In this document: positions 1 through 11,803 of the stretch, in pieces
How the letters are laid out: every line of letters starts with the position of its first letter
How positions within the stretch are numbered: the first letter of the stretch is position 1
Source: Bifidobacterium goeldii
GTDB taxonomy: Bacteria; Actinomycetota; Actinomycetes; Actinomycetales; Bifidobacteriaceae
Length of the DNA stretch: 64,000 nt
NCBI RefSeq assembly: GCF_003951095.1
Contig: NZ_QXGL01000003.1
Coordinates: forward strand, 62,001-126,000
Direction of reading: 5' to 3'
Position numbers and translations under genes: made by a program
Notes under the pieces: generated by a model
The model's database searches: none
What the model was told of the DNA's origin: nothing
The model's input: only the letters and a program-made list of their open reading frames with translations

Positions 1-404
1 TGGGCGTCAAGGCCACCGTGTACGACGGCCAGATGCACCCGGTCGATTCTTCGGAAATGGCCTTCAAGATCGCCGGTTCTATGGCGTTCAAGGAAGCTGC
101 TCCGAAGGCCAAGCCGGTCATCCTCGAGCCGATCATGGCCGTGGAAGTCCGTACTCCGGAAGAGTACATGGGCGACGTTATCGGCGATCTGAACCAGCGT
201 CGTGGCAACATTCAGTCCATGACCGACGCCACTGGCGTTAAGGTCATCGACGCGAAGGTGCCGATGAGCGAGATGTTTGGTTACATTGGCGACCTGCGTT
301 CCAAGACCCAGGGCCGCGCTATGTTCACCATGCAGATGGACTCCTACGCTGAGGTCCCGAAGTCGGTCTCTGACGAGATCATTAAGGCCCAGCGCGGCGA
401 GTGA
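1..404 (+). CDS. fusA: Elongation factor G, C-terminal part (5' truncated by the window edge)
   Basis: This is the last ~134 codons of the ribosomal translocase EF-G, a GTPase that moves tRNA and mRNA through the ribosome. The visible part covers the end of domain IV and domain V: the stretch with [25 protein letters not shown] and the closing [15 protein letters not shown] are hallmarks of EF-G. The start lies upstream of the window. It precedes tuf, as in the str operon of many bacteria, and uses strongly biased codons expected of a highly expressed gene. A perfect hairpin separates it from tuf. Confidence 0.97.
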   Translation, partial: GVKATVYDGQMHPVDSSEMAFKIAGSMAFKEAAPKAKPVILEPIMAVEVRTPEEYMGDVIGDLNQRRGNIQSMTDATGVKVIDAKVPMSEMFGYIGDLRSKTQGRAMFTMQMDSYAEVPKSVSDEIIKAQRGE

Positions 405-435
405 CACGCGTAGCCGCTTTGGTGGCTAACTGTCT

Positions 436-469
436 CCAGTCAGCGGTAGAATTTTCTATCGCTGACTGG
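436..469. terminator. Hairpin between fusA and tuf
   Basis: A 15-bp stem with one G-U pair (436-450 with 455-469) and a 4-base loop lies 32 bases after the fusA stop. No T-run follows, so it may be a weak terminator, an RNA-processing site or a 3'-end stabiliser rather than a full intrinsic terminator. Confidence 0.55.
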
Positions 470-483
470 GTTCTGGCTCCAAA

Positions 484-513
484 GTGGCACATAACCCAGA
501 AACCCAGTACAAT
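484..513 (+). promoter_or_regulatory. Possible sigma-70-type promoter for tuf
   Basis: A TACAAT -10 element (508-513) lies 18 bases after a GTGGCA -35-like hexamer (484-489), downstream of the fusA/tuf hairpin and about 60 bases before the tuf start. It would let tuf be transcribed independently of fusA. Assigned by eye only. Confidence 0.4.
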
Positions 514-575
514 GTAGCGAGTGCCTTGCGTTAACGCGCAAGCCAACTACACGAGACGTCCAGGAGGACAATTAC

Positions 576-1775
576 ATGGCAAAGGAAAAGTACGAGCGTA
601 CTAAGCCGCACGTTAACATTGGTACCATCGGCCACGTCGATCACGGTAAGACGACCCTGACCGCGGCCATCTCCAAGGTGCTGCACGAAGAGTACCCGGA
701 TCTCAACCCTGAGTACGACTTCAACCAGATCGACGCCGCTCCGGAAGAGCAGCAGCGTGGTATCACCATCAACATCGCCCACATCGAGTACCAGACCGCG
801 AAGCGTCACTACGCTCACGTGGACTGCCCGGGCCACGCCGACTTCGTGAAGAACATGATCACCGGTGCTGCCCAGATGGATGGCGCTATCCTCGTTGTGG
901 CCGCCACCGACGGCCCGATGGCTCAGACCCGCGAGCACGTGCTGCTCGCTCGTCAGGTGGGCGTCCCGAAGATCCTCGTCGCTCTGAACAAGTGCGATAT
1001 GGTCGAGGATGAGGAGCTCATCGAGCTCGTTGAGGAAGAGGTCCGTGACCTCCTCGACGAGAACGGCTTCGATCGTGACTGCCCGGTCATCCGCCTGTCC
1101 GCTTACGGCGCTCTGCACGATGACGCTCCGGATCACGAGCACTGGGTTGAGCAGGTCAAGAAGCTCATGGACGCTGTCGACGAGTACATCCCGACCCCGG
1201 TCCACGACCTTGACAAGCCGTTCCTGATGCCGATCGAGGACGTGTTCACGATCTCCGGTCGTGGTACCGTCGTCACCGGCCGTGTTGAGCGTGGCCAGCT
1301 GGCCGTGAACACCCCGGTCGAGATCGTTGGTATTCGTCCGACCCAGCAGACCACCGTGACCTCCATCGAGACCTTCCACAAGACGATGGACGCTTGCGAG
1401 GCTGGCGATAACACCGGTCTGCTGCTGCGTGGTATCAACCGTACCGACGTTGAGCGTGGCCAGGTTGTGGCCAAGCCGGGCTCCGTGACCCCGCACACCA
1501 AGTTCGAGGGCGAAGTCTACGTGCTGACCAAGGACGAAGGCGGCCGTCACTCGCCGTTCTTCTCCAACTACCGTCCGCAGTTCTACTTCCGTACCACCGA
1601 CGTGACCGGCGTTATCGAGCTGCCGGAAGGCGTCGAGATGGTGCAGCCGGGCGACCACGCTACCTTCACCGTTGAGCTGATCCAGCCCATCGCTATGGAG
1701 GAAGGCCTGACCTTCGCAGTGCGTGAAGGTGGCCACACCGTGGGCTCTGGCCGTGTCACCAAGATCCTCGCCTGA
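576..1775 (+). CDS. tuf: Elongation factor Tu
   Basis: EF-Tu (399 aa, full length) is the GTPase that delivers aminoacyl-tRNA to the ribosome. The GTPase domain starts with G1 GHVDHGKTT near residue 19, then G3 DCPGHADF and G4 NKCD. Domains 2 and 3 follow, with TGRVERG and [21 protein letters not shown]. The ATG at 576 is set by an AGGAGG Shine-Dalgarno at 562-567. It sits behind fusA with its own probable promoter and ends at a strong intrinsic terminator, so it is likely also monocistronic. The extreme codon bias also leaves a long spurious open frame on the opposite strand. Confidence 0.99.
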   Translation: MAKEKYERTKPHVNIGTIGHVDHGKTTLTAAISKVLHEEYPDLNPEYDFNQIDAAPEEQQRGITINIAHIEYQTAKRHYAHVDCPGHADFVKNMITGAAQMDGAILVVAATDGPMAQTREHVLLARQVGVPKILVALNKCDMVEDEELIELVEEEVRDLLDENGFDRDCPVIRLSAYGALHDDAPDHEHWVEQVKKLMDAVDEYIPTPVHDLDKPFLMPIEDVFTISGRGTVVTGRVERGQLAVNTPVEIVGIRPTQQTTVTSIETFHKTMDACEAGDNTGLLLRGINRTDVERGQVVAKPGSVTPHTKFEGEVYVLTKDEGGRHSPFFSNYRPQFYFRTTDVTGVIELPEGVEMVQPGDHATFTVELIQPIAMEEGLTFAVREGGHTVGSGRVTKILA

Positions 1776-1816
1776 TTGTTATCAGAGAGCATCTGACACG
1801 CTTGAACTAGCGTTAT

Positions 1817-1856
1817 AGAAAACCCCAGACCATGATTGTGGTCTGGGGTTTTTCTA
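1817..1856. terminator. Intrinsic terminator after tuf
   Basis: A stem of about 14 bp (1819-1832 with 1839-1852, core CCCCAGACC/GGTCTGGGG) with a 6-base loop runs into a T-rich tail on the plus strand. It ends the tuf transcript before efp. Confidence 0.9.
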
Positions 1857-1961
1857 TATCTCAAGCCCTATTTGGGTAAAAGGTATAGACGGTATGGCAT
1901 AATAGGCGAGGCTATTTTTAGGCTTCATGCAAATTTCAGTCAAACGGATAGGTGATTTACC

Positions 1962-2525
1962 GTGGCACAGACTACCAATGACATCAAGAACGGTTCTGTT
2001 CTGAACCTCGACGGCCAGCTGTGGACCGTTATCAAGTTCCAGCACGTCAAGCCGGGCAAGGGCCCCGCTTTCGTGCGTACCACCATCAAGAACGTGCTGT
2101 CTGGCAAGATCGTCGATAAGACCTTCAACGCTGGCATGAAGATGGAATTCGAGACTGTTGACAACCGCAACCTCCAGTACTCCTACGAGGATGGCGACAA
2201 CTTCGTCTTCATGGACATGACCACCTACGACCAGATCTACATCCCGAAGACCCTGGTTGGCGATCAGGCTAAGTTCCTGCTCGAAGGCACCGACTGCATC
2301 GTGTCCTTCCACGACGGCACCCCGCTGTCCGTCGAACTGCCGGCTTCTGTGATCCTGACCATCACGCACACTGAGCCTGGCCTGCAGGGCAACCGCTCCA
2401 ACGCTGGCACCAAGCCTGCTACCGTGGAGACCGGTGCTGAAATTCAGGTTCCGCTGTTCATCGGCGAGGGCGAGAAGGTCAAGGTTGACACCCGCGACGG
2501 CTCCTACCTCGGTCGCGAGAACTGA
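1962..2525 (+). CDS. efp: Elongation factor P
   Basis: EF-P (187 aa, normal length) relieves ribosome stalling at polyproline. The KOW-like domain I has the tip loop P-G-K-G-P (Lys33), the palindromic form described for actinobacterial EF-P that works without lysine modification. Domains II and III end with the signature near [16 protein letters not shown]. The start is GTG at 1962 with only a weak upstream AGGTG. A CATAAT -10-like hexamer at 1898-1903 may be its promoter. The gap of 21 bases to nusB suggests co-transcription. Confidence 0.97.
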   Translation: MAQTTNDIKNGSVLNLDGQLWTVIKFQHVKPGKGPAFVRTTIKNVLSGKIVDKTFNAGMKMEFETVDNRNLQYSYEDGDNFVFMDMTTYDQIYIPKTLVGDQAKFLLEGTDCIVSFHDGTPLSVELPASVILTITHTEPGLQGNRSNAGTKPATVETGAEIQVPLFIGEGEKVKVDTRDGSYLGREN

Positions 2526-2546
2526 GAGTAAGGACATCAGGCTTCC

Positions 2547-3038
2547 ATGGCACGTTCCACCGCTCGCAAAAGGGCTCTGAACACGTTGTACGAAGCGGAC
2601 GAGAAGGGACAGGACTTCCTGTCCCTTCTTGCTGAGCGCATCAAAGAGCCGGGTGCGCAAACGCCGCTTCCTGATTACGCCATCGACATTGTGCGTGGCG
2701 TGGCTGACCACCGTCGCGATATCGACCATGAACTTGATGAACATTCCACTGGCTGGAAAGTTCGCCGCATGGCCGTCGTTGATCGCAACATTTTGCGTAT
2801 CGCCACGTGGGAGATCCTGTTCAATGATGAAGTTCCCGACCGCGTGGCTATCGATGAAGCGCTCGGTCTGGCGAAATCACTGTCCGACGGTGATTCTCCG
2901 GCTTTTATCCACGGACTGCTGAGCGCAATCTGCGATGACAAGCAGTCGCGTGCTAACGCTGACAGTGAAGCATCCAACGAATCCGATGCAGCTTCAGATG
3001 CGAATACCGCAGCTGACGGCGAGTCGCTAGCGGAGTGA
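2547..3038 (+). CDS. nusB: Transcription antitermination factor NusB
   Basis: NusB (163 aa) binds boxA RNA with NusE/S10 in rRNA antitermination. The all-helical core is visible from STARKRALNTLYEADEKGQ to the conserved DRNILRIATWEILF, VAIDEALGLAKSLS and FIHGLLSAI. An acidic, Ser/Ala/Asp-rich tail of about 28 residues extends past the core and is probably disordered. It lies 21 bases after efp, an arrangement common in Gram-positive bacteria. Confidence 0.95.
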   Translation: MARSTARKRALNTLYEADEKGQDFLSLLAERIKEPGAQTPLPDYAIDIVRGVADHRRDIDHELDEHSTGWKVRRMAVVDRNILRIATWEILFNDEVPDRVAIDEALGLAKSLSDGDSPAFIHGLLSAICDDKQSRANADSEASNESDAASDANTAADGESLAE

Positions 3039-3068
3039 ACAGACAACAGCTGATCATGGCTTGAATCC

Positions 3069-3088
3069 GGCGGGGCAGAGTCCCCGCC
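3069..3088 (+). promoter_or_regulatory. GC-rich hairpin in the nusB-carA gap
   Basis: A 7-bp all-GC stem (3069-3075 with 3082-3088) and 6-base loop lies about 50 bases before the carA start, without a following T-run. It could be a leader hairpin controlling carAB or an RNA-processing site. No PyrR-type anti-antiterminator could be recognised. Confidence 0.4.
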
Positions 3089-3136
3089 GACCGCTATGGT
3101 TGGTACGAATATCCCGAGAAATTGAGGGGGTTTTTG

Positions 3137-4346
3137 GTGAACCAGATTGATTCCGAAACCGTGAGTTTTTCCCCTGATGATGCCGTTCTTGTTCTTGAAG
3201 ACGGGCAAGTGTATGTGGGAGACACCTACGGCGCGATCGGCAAGACCACTGGCGAGATCGTGTTCGCAACCGGAATGACCGGCTACCAGGAGACATTGAC
3301 CGATCCCAGCTACGACCGTCAGATTGTGGTGCAAACGTTCCCGCACATCGGGGACACGGGAATCAACCGTGAGGATCCAGAATCCTCTCGCATCTGGGTT
3401 GCGGGTTATGTAGTGCGTGATCCCAGCCCGAATGTTAGCAATTGGCGAGCTACCGGCAGCTTGGATGACGATCTGGTTGCTGAGCATATTGTTGGTATTA
3501 GCCACATTGACACACGTAAACTCGTACGTCATCTGCGTTCTGCGGGCGTGATGCGTGCTGGTATCTTCTCCGGTGAAGCGCTGAAGGATGCTGAAGGCCG
3601 CCTGAAGACTGTTGATGCACTGATCGAAGAAGTGAAGGCAACCCCGCAGATGAAGGGCTTGAGCCTGTACGACGAGGTCAGCACTAAGGAAACGTACACG
3701 ATCGAGCCGTGCGGTGAATTCGAAGGCAAAGAGCCGCTGTTCACTGTCGCCGCTGTTGATCTTGGCATTAAGGGCATGACCCCGCATCGTATGGCCGAGC
3801 GTGGCTGCCGCGTGCACGTTGTGCCGTCTACTATTACGTTCGAAGAAATTGAAAACCTGAACCCGGATGGTGTGTTCTTCTCGAACGGTCCGGGTGATCC
3901 GGAACAGGCTGATCCGGAAGTTGAGCTGCTGCGCAAGGTACTCGACGCCGGTTACCCGTTCTTTGGTATTTGCTTTGGCAACCAGCTGCTGGGCCGAGCA
4001 CTTGGTTTCGGTACTTATAAGCTCAAGTTTGGTCATCGCGGCATCAACCAGCCTGTCAAGGATTTGACCACTGGCAAGGTGGAAGTCACCGCTCATAACC
4101 ACGGTTTTGCTGTGGATGCGCCGATTGGCGAGACCATTGATGCGCCGTATGAGGGCGGTAAGTACGGCAAGGTGTTCGTGTCGCACATTGACCTGAATGA
4201 CAATGTGGTCGAAGGTCTGCAGTGTGTTGATATTCCTGCATTCTCCGTGCAGTACCACCCGGAAGCGGCTGCGGGCCCGCACGATGCCGCATATCTGTTC
4301 GACCGTTTCGTCACGCTGATGAACACGTCCAAGGAGGAGAAGCGCA

Positions 4347-4354
<8 letters not shown>
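3137..4354 (+). CDS. carA: Carbamoyl-phosphate synthase small subunit (glutaminase)
   Basis: CarA (405 aa) hydrolyses glutamine and channels ammonia to CarB for pyrimidine and arginine synthesis. The N-terminal CPSase domain ([28 protein letters not shown]) precedes a class I glutamine amidotransferase domain with nucleophile Cys279 in FGICFGNQ and the His/Glu of [12 protein letters not shown] longer frame reaches TTG 3122, but GAGGGGG at 3124-3130 sits 6 bases before GTG 3137, so GTG is chosen. It overlaps carB by 8 bases, implying translational coupling. Confidence 0.96.
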
Positions 4355-7727
<3,373 letters not shown>

Positions 7728-7729
7728 CT

Positions 7730-9325
7730 ATGGTACAAGCCCGCAGTGAGGAAGAAATCAAAGCTCTACGTTCAGACTTCGGTCTGAGACTCAGTGGATC
7801 GATGAAAAAATACGGGCCGTTGTGTGTTGGTATTGACCCGCATCGAAAAATCCTCACTGACTGGGGCTATAACGTGGACGCAGAAGGCGCAGAGCTGTTC
7901 GCAATGCGCATGCTGCAAGCCATGAGCGGCCGAGCTGCTGCCGTCAAATTCCAGGCACCGATGTTCGAGCGCTACGGATCCAAAGGATTCGCCGCGCTCG
8001 AGCGCGTCCTGTATGCAGCTCGCCAAATGGGCGTTATTACCATCGTCGACTGCTTGCACGGTGGTCTTTCTACAACGATCTCCGCAATCGCAGACGCCTA
8101 CTTCAAGCCAGGCGCTCCGCTCCTTGCCGACGCCATCACCCTACTGCCGTACTACGGTGCACGCTCACTACAAGGACTCACCAACGAAGCTCTCGATAAC
8201 GGACGTGGCGTATTCATCGCATCGCTCACCTCCAACCAAGAAGGTGCAAGCATGCAAACCGCTATCCGACAGACCGGCGACTTCAAAGGTAAAACCGTTG
8301 CATACGGCATTGCCAGCACCGCGCAGAAATTCAATGATGGCGTTGACGGCATGGGATCCGTCGGCCTCATCATTGGTGCAACCATTGGCCAATGGATCAA
8401 CGACAGTGGCGTTGACCCCTCAAAATTCACCGGTCCAATTCTCTCACCCGGATATGGTTGGCAAGGTGCTGAAGCCAAAGACCTCAAAACCGTCTTCAAA
8501 GGCACCAAAGGCAACGTGCTCGTCACCGTCTCGCGCTTCATCGCCGCCCACGGACCAGACATTAGCGCACTGTCACAAGCCACCGAAGCAATCGCCATTG
8601 ATGTACGTCAAGCCCTCTACGAAGCCATGAAAGAAGGCGAAGACAAGGAGAAAGACGGCATGGGAACCGTAAAAGCCGCTGACCTCGCCAACAATCAGCA
8701 GAACACTGCTGACACTGCCACCAACAATGACGCAGCCAACAAGCCGAAAGGCCGTCTTGTCATCCTCACCGGTCCCGCCGGCGTTGGCAAAGGCACCGTA
8801 GAAAACGCGCTCCGCAAAGCACACCCCGAAGTTTGGGTCTCCGTCTCCGCCACCACGCGCAAACCCCGCCCCGGCGAAGTCAACGGCGTCAACTACTGGT
8901 TCCTCGACGACCACCAATTCTCCGCCAAAGAAAACGCCGGCGAATTCCTCGAAACCGCCACCGTCCACGGACTCGCCCGCTACGGCACCTTGTTGAAGCC
9001 CGTTCAAGAACACCTCGCCGAAGGCACCCCCACCGTCCTCGAAATCGACCTCCAAGGCGCCCGCCGCGTCAAGCAGCGCGCCAAAGAACTCGGCCTCGAA
9101 ATCGTCTCCGTCTTCATCGCCCCACCCAGCTTCGACGAACTCGTCCGCCGCCTCAAAGGCCGCGGCACCGAAACCCCCGAAGAAGTCGCCAAACGTCTCG
9201 AAACCGCCCAAGTCGAACTCGCCGCCGAAAACGAATTCGACGTCACCATCGTCAACGACAACGTCAACAGGGCGGCAGATGAATTGTGGTCTATCATCGC
9301 CAACGAATACGGAATCAGCGAATGA
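7730..9325 (+). CDS. gmk: OMP-decarboxylase-like domain fused to guanylate kinase
   Basis: One uninterrupted 531-aa frame joins two domains. Residues ~15-305 have the type 2 orotidine-5'-phosphate decarboxylase fold: GPLCVGIDPH, VK at 72-73, TSNQEGA, GPILSPGYGWQG. The active-site signature normally written DAKRGD is D107-C-L109-H-G-G112, so the catalytic Lys and second Asp are gone; the domain is probably not a decarboxylase. After a Gln/Asn/Ala-rich linker, residues ~340-531 are a complete guanylate kinase (GMP to GDP): P-loop GPAGVGKGT, SATTRKPRPGE, YGT, EIDLQGARRVK. The GAGGAG at 7719-7724 and 2-base gap tie it to carB. A Shine-Dalgarno and ATG inside the linker could also yield free guanylate kinase. 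The 3' half uses C/A-ending codons unlike carB. The guanylate kinase function is secure; the role of the N-terminal domain is open. Confidence 0.9.
   Translation: MVQARSEEEIKALRSDFGLRLSGSMKKYGPLCVGIDPHRKILTDWGYNVDAEGAELFAMRMLQAMSGRAAAVKFQAPMFERYGSKGFAALERVLYAARQMGVITIVDCLHGGLSTTISAIADAYFKPGAPLLADAITLLPYYGARSLQGLTNEALDNGRGVFIASLTSNQEGASMQTAIRQTGDFKGKTVAYGIASTAQKFNDGVDGMGSVGLIIGATIGQWINDSGVDPSKFTGPILSPGYGWQGAEAKDLKTVFKGTKGNVLVTVSRFIAAHGPDISALSQATEAIAIDVRQALYEAMKEGEDKEKDGMGTVKAADLANNQQNTADTATNNDAANKPKGRLVILTGPAGVGKGTVENALRKAHPEVWVSVSATTRKPRPGEVNGVNYWFLDDHQFSAKENAGEFLETATVHGLARYGTLLKPVQEHLAEGTPTVLEIDLQGARRVKQRAKELGLEIVSVFIAPPSFDELVRRLKGRGTETPEEVAKRLETAQVELAAENEFDVTIVNDNVNRAADELWSIIANEYGISE
8645..8662 (+). 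promoter_or_regulatory. Internal ribosome-binding site and ATG before the guanylate kinase domain
   Basis: AAGGAG at 8645-8650 lies 9 bases before an in-frame ATG at 8660, in the linker between the two domains. Initiation here would give a 221-aa guanylate kinase, close to the usual family size. In this genus pyrF-like and gmk frames may be called separately; the sequence supports both a fusion and an internal product. Confidence 0.55.
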
Positions 9326-9613
9326 TGGAGCGTTAGCTGCGTTGCTCCTCGGTCGACGTGCTAAGCACGCCTTCCCTCGATGCGCCTTGCTACCGCACGC
9401 ATCATTCGCTGATTCGGCGGGCAGAGGAGTGTATACCGCCTTTCTTCGACACTCGACGTGCTAAGCTGCGCGGCGCGCAGCCTTCGCGGCATAGCCGCTC
9501 ACTTCGCCTAAGGGCAGTCCACTGGACTGCCCTTTTCACGGCTCAGCACCTTCGGTCTCAGACGGCGGTCTCCGCACGCATCATTCGCTGAATCCCCTAG
9601 GACTGCGTTGCTC
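9312..9613. repeat. Mosaic of short direct and inverted repeats downstream of gmk
   Basis: The last 11 bases of the gmk frame, its stop and two further bases (9312-9327) recur inverted at 9400-9415 and, shorter, at 9580-9591. A 20-base direct repeat lies at 9393-9412 and 9572-9591. TCGACGTGCTAAG occurs at 9353-9365 and 9453-9465, and CTGCGTTGCTC at 9337-9347 and 9603-9613. The blocks keep the same order, as expected of a partial duplication. No gene is convincing here. Confidence 0.8.
9510..9536. terminator. Intrinsic terminator in the repeat region after gmk
   Basis: An 11-bp stem (9510-9520 with 9524-9534, core GGGCAGTCC/GGACTGCCC) with a 3-base loop ends in a short T-run. It likely ends the efp-nusB-carAB-gmk transcript, about 185 bases past the gmk stop. 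Confidence 0.75.
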
Positions 9614-9648
9614 TTCCTTTGTACGCGTATTCGCGTGATTTAAGCGCG

Positions 9649-9933
9649 GATATGGGGAAAAACGGACATATATGACGGCCTGAGTCATGATGTGGGGAAA
9701 ATACGGTCATGAACAGCGCGAAAAAGCCAGTTTCGCGTCCGGTTTTCACCACATCAATTTGGAAGACCATGACGTGGATTATTTTCCCCACGAATGAGCC
9801 TTTTCACGACTATATTTTCCCCACATCGATTTCGAGACCGTCTCACATGACCCGTTGGGACTCCCTTCACGTCCGATTTTCACCACATCGAAATTCCGAA
9901 CGGCCGTAACGCGTGGACTATTTTCCCCACATC
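9649..9933. repeat. Array of seven TTTTC(C/A)CCACATC-like motifs
   Basis: Seven copies of a 13-14-base motif occur in 285 bases: two inverted (9649-9662, 9689-9702) and five direct (9743-9755, 9781-9791, 9814-9827, 9876-9889, 9920-9933). Two subtypes mostly alternate: TTTTCACCACATC preceded by GTCCG (9743, 9876), and ATTTTCCCCAC preceded by a CGTGGAnT-like or related string (9781, 9920; 9814 is less exact). Spacing is 33-62 bases, so this is not a simple tandem repeat or a CRISPR array. No coding frame spans it convincingly. It directly precedes the paralogous membrane protein genes. Confidence 0.8.
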
Positions 9934-10073
9934 AAAAAAACATCAAAAACCAGAGCAAACCGGCGTAGATATCAGCGTCGATATCGGCTTGCATCGACGC
10001 GACACGTGGCCGGGACAAGGGAGCACGACTATTCTTAGATGGCACGGGGGTATCGTTCTCCGATCGAGGTGCT

Positions 10074-10934
10074 ATGAGACCAAAGCCGACCAATCCGCCG
10101 ATGAATCCGACCATCCATCAGCCGTTCTATGCGAATACGCTAGAACCATACGACACGGCATACGCCGACGCGGAATGGCCCATCGTCGCTAAACCATACG
10201 ATCCCGTACCCGTACGCCACAGACGGAAGCAAACCGTCATCATCTGGATAGGCATCAGTGCAGCACTACTTATACTCCTTCTGATAGCAGTAAATCTACC
10301 GTTCACATTGCCACAAGCCGTCTTCGTAGTACTCGGCTGCCTACTCATCACCGCTGTTACCATGGCCCTGGCCTACTGGTGGGACGATCGACGGCAGCTC
10401 AAATTACCCGCAACACCCGGATACGTCATCACCGGGCGAGCAATCCAACAAGCATATGCCGGGCGCATTCCCATCCAACGTCTCACATTGACCACGCCGA
10501 TCATCCGTCACGATGTGTACAGCGGCAGCGACCTCGACTACTTCCTACGATACGAAATACTGCCCAACGATGTCTCACGACTCTGGTTCCAACCGACCAG
10601 ACAAGTGCACTCATATTGGGTGTACTGGAGCGACAGAGATTATGGCAATCTCGCCACAATGCACTTCCAAAAATACAACATAGGCGGATACGCCAAAGCC
10701 ACCCGATACGGGCTACGCATATCAACCACATTCATGAGACGCATTGCCCGCAAATACGGCGTAGACCTGCGCATGCGGCCGTGCATCCTCGAAGTGTACG
10801 GCACGCGTGCACGACTCATCCTGCCGCCAAACGCTCCCGAACTCGAAACCGGGCCGATGGATACGCATATCGGCAACGTAATCGACGACGTCGCCATGCT
10901 GCTCGACACGTTCGGCATAACACGATCCTGGTGA
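10074..10934 (+). CDS. Predicted membrane protein of unknown family (paralogue 1)
   Basis: I do not recognise this 286-aa protein. It has a Pro/Asn-rich cytoplasmic start (~1-50), two adjacent hydrophobic segments (about residues 54-75 and 80-101), and a soluble domain of ~180 residues. The soluble part shares with the next gene PG(Y/L)(V/I)ITG(R/Q)AI, LWFQPT, a YW pair and GVDLRMRPCILE followed by ARL and NAP. The ATG at 10074 follows GAGG at 10065-10068 at a short distance. It is separated from paralogue 2 by 7 bases, so they are one operon. Codon use differs from the neighbouring housekeeping genes (more ATA, CGA, CTA). Confidence 0.8.
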   Translation: MRPKPTNPPMNPTIHQPFYANTLEPYDTAYADAEWPIVAKPYDPVPVRHRRKQTVIIWIGISAALLILLLIAVNLPFTLPQAVFVVLGCLLITAVTMALAYWWDDRRQLKLPATPGYVITGRAIQQAYAGRIPIQRLTLTTPIIRHDVYSGSDLDYFLRYEILPNDVSRLWFQPTRQVHSYWVYWSDRDYGNLATMHFQKYNIGGYAKATRYGLRISTTFMRRIARKYGVDLRMRPCILEVYGTRARLILPPNAPELETGPMDTHIGNVIDDVAMLLDTFGITRSW

Positions 10935-10941
10935 TGACACA

Positions 10942-11757
10942 ATGACGAATCCCATGCCATACAGCAATCCATACAATCCTCGGTCAATGCAATACCAGCC
11001 GGCCCCGCCGCCCGAATGGCCGATTCGCGTCGAAAGATACGATCCAGCCGCGGACAAATGGCCAATTCGCCGGCGTGCACTCATCTGCGCGTCAATCACG
11101 TTCGGAGCGTTCATACTCGCATTGCCACTGATCCTCACCGACGCGCACGGTACGCTGAACACATTGGCGGTGATCCTAGTGATCATCACAATCATGACCC
11201 TGCCGTTCACCATCCTGCTATCGCTCAAGACACTGGATCTACTGAAAGTCCCCTCCCGTCCGGGACTGATTATTACCGGGCAAGCGATCTTGGACGCGTA
11301 CGCACGATACGGGGTAGGAGAGATTGCGCTATCGCCGCCGATCATAGGTCTTTCGGGGCAGGAATGGTACTTGTATTCGATGGCTCGCAATGATGTAACA
11401 ACCCTATGGTTCCAGCCGACCGCGCAGCCACACCGATACACGCTGTACTGGCGCCAGAATGCTTACAAGGATTTCGAATCCGTCGGCGGTGGATGCATAG
11501 AGCGGATCACATATGAGCGGCCGACCCCGCGCGACCTGAAATGGTCTGCGCGGCATATGGCCGATTTAGGCACAGACCGGGCGCCAGGTGTAGACCTGCG
11601 CATGCGGCCATGCATCCTGGAAATATGGGGCGGGTATGCTCGTCTGCTATTCCCCACAAACGCGCCGCTGTTGGTCACCGCAATGCAAGATGCGAACATC
11701 AGAGGCGATATTTACGGTGTTATTCCGCCCACGGCCATGTTAGCGGATACGTTCTAA
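10942..11757 (+). CDS. Predicted membrane protein of unknown family (paralogue 2)
   Basis: This 271-aa protein is a diverged tandem copy of the preceding one. It has a Pro/Tyr-rich start, two hydrophobic segments (about residues 47-65 and 71-92), and the shared blocks PGLIITGQAI, LWFQPT, YTLYW, GVDLRMRPCILEIWG and LLFPTNAP. The strictly kept stretch around GVDLRMRPCILE suggests a conserved functional surface. No catalytic motif is evident. The ATG at 10942 has no clear Shine-Dalgarno and probably relies on coupling to the upstream stop. Confidence 0.8.
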   Translation: MTNPMPYSNPYNPRSMQYQPAPPPEWPIRVERYDPAADKWPIRRRALICASITFGAFILALPLILTDAHGTLNTLAVILVIITIMTLPFTILLSLKTLDLLKVPSRPGLIITGQAILDAYARYGVGEIALSPPIIGLSGQEWYLYSMARNDVTTLWFQPTAQPHRYTLYWRQNAYKDFESVGGGCIERITYERPTPRDLKWSARHMADLGTDRAPGVDLRMRPCILEIWGGYARLLFPTNAPLLVTAMQDANIRGDIYGVIPPTAMLADTF

Positions 11758-11803
11758 TACGTTGCAACTTCCGATACGTGTACTGATTACACAGTTGATC
11801 GCG

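Noticed and set aside
405..575. tRNA gene between fusA and tuf
   Set aside because: The hairpin there is a single stem without cloverleaf arms; no tRNA could be folded in any intergenic region inspected.
531..1736. 401-aa minus-strand open frame over tuf
   Set aside because: Exact antisense of a highly biased EF-Tu gene; the translation is Val/Leu/His-rich without family signatures.
8573..9211. Gly/Phe/Glu-rich minus-strand frame of 212 aa over gmk
   Set aside because: Produced by the C/A-rich third positions of gmk; low-complexity translation is not protein-like.
9326..9600. Short plus-strand frames (9279-9464, 9358-9591)
   Set aside because: They run through repeats and the terminator hairpin, lack Shine-Dalgarno sites and look non-coding.
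9649..9933. CRISPR array
   Set aside because: Repeats are short, change orientation and subtype, spacing is irregular and no cas gene is present.
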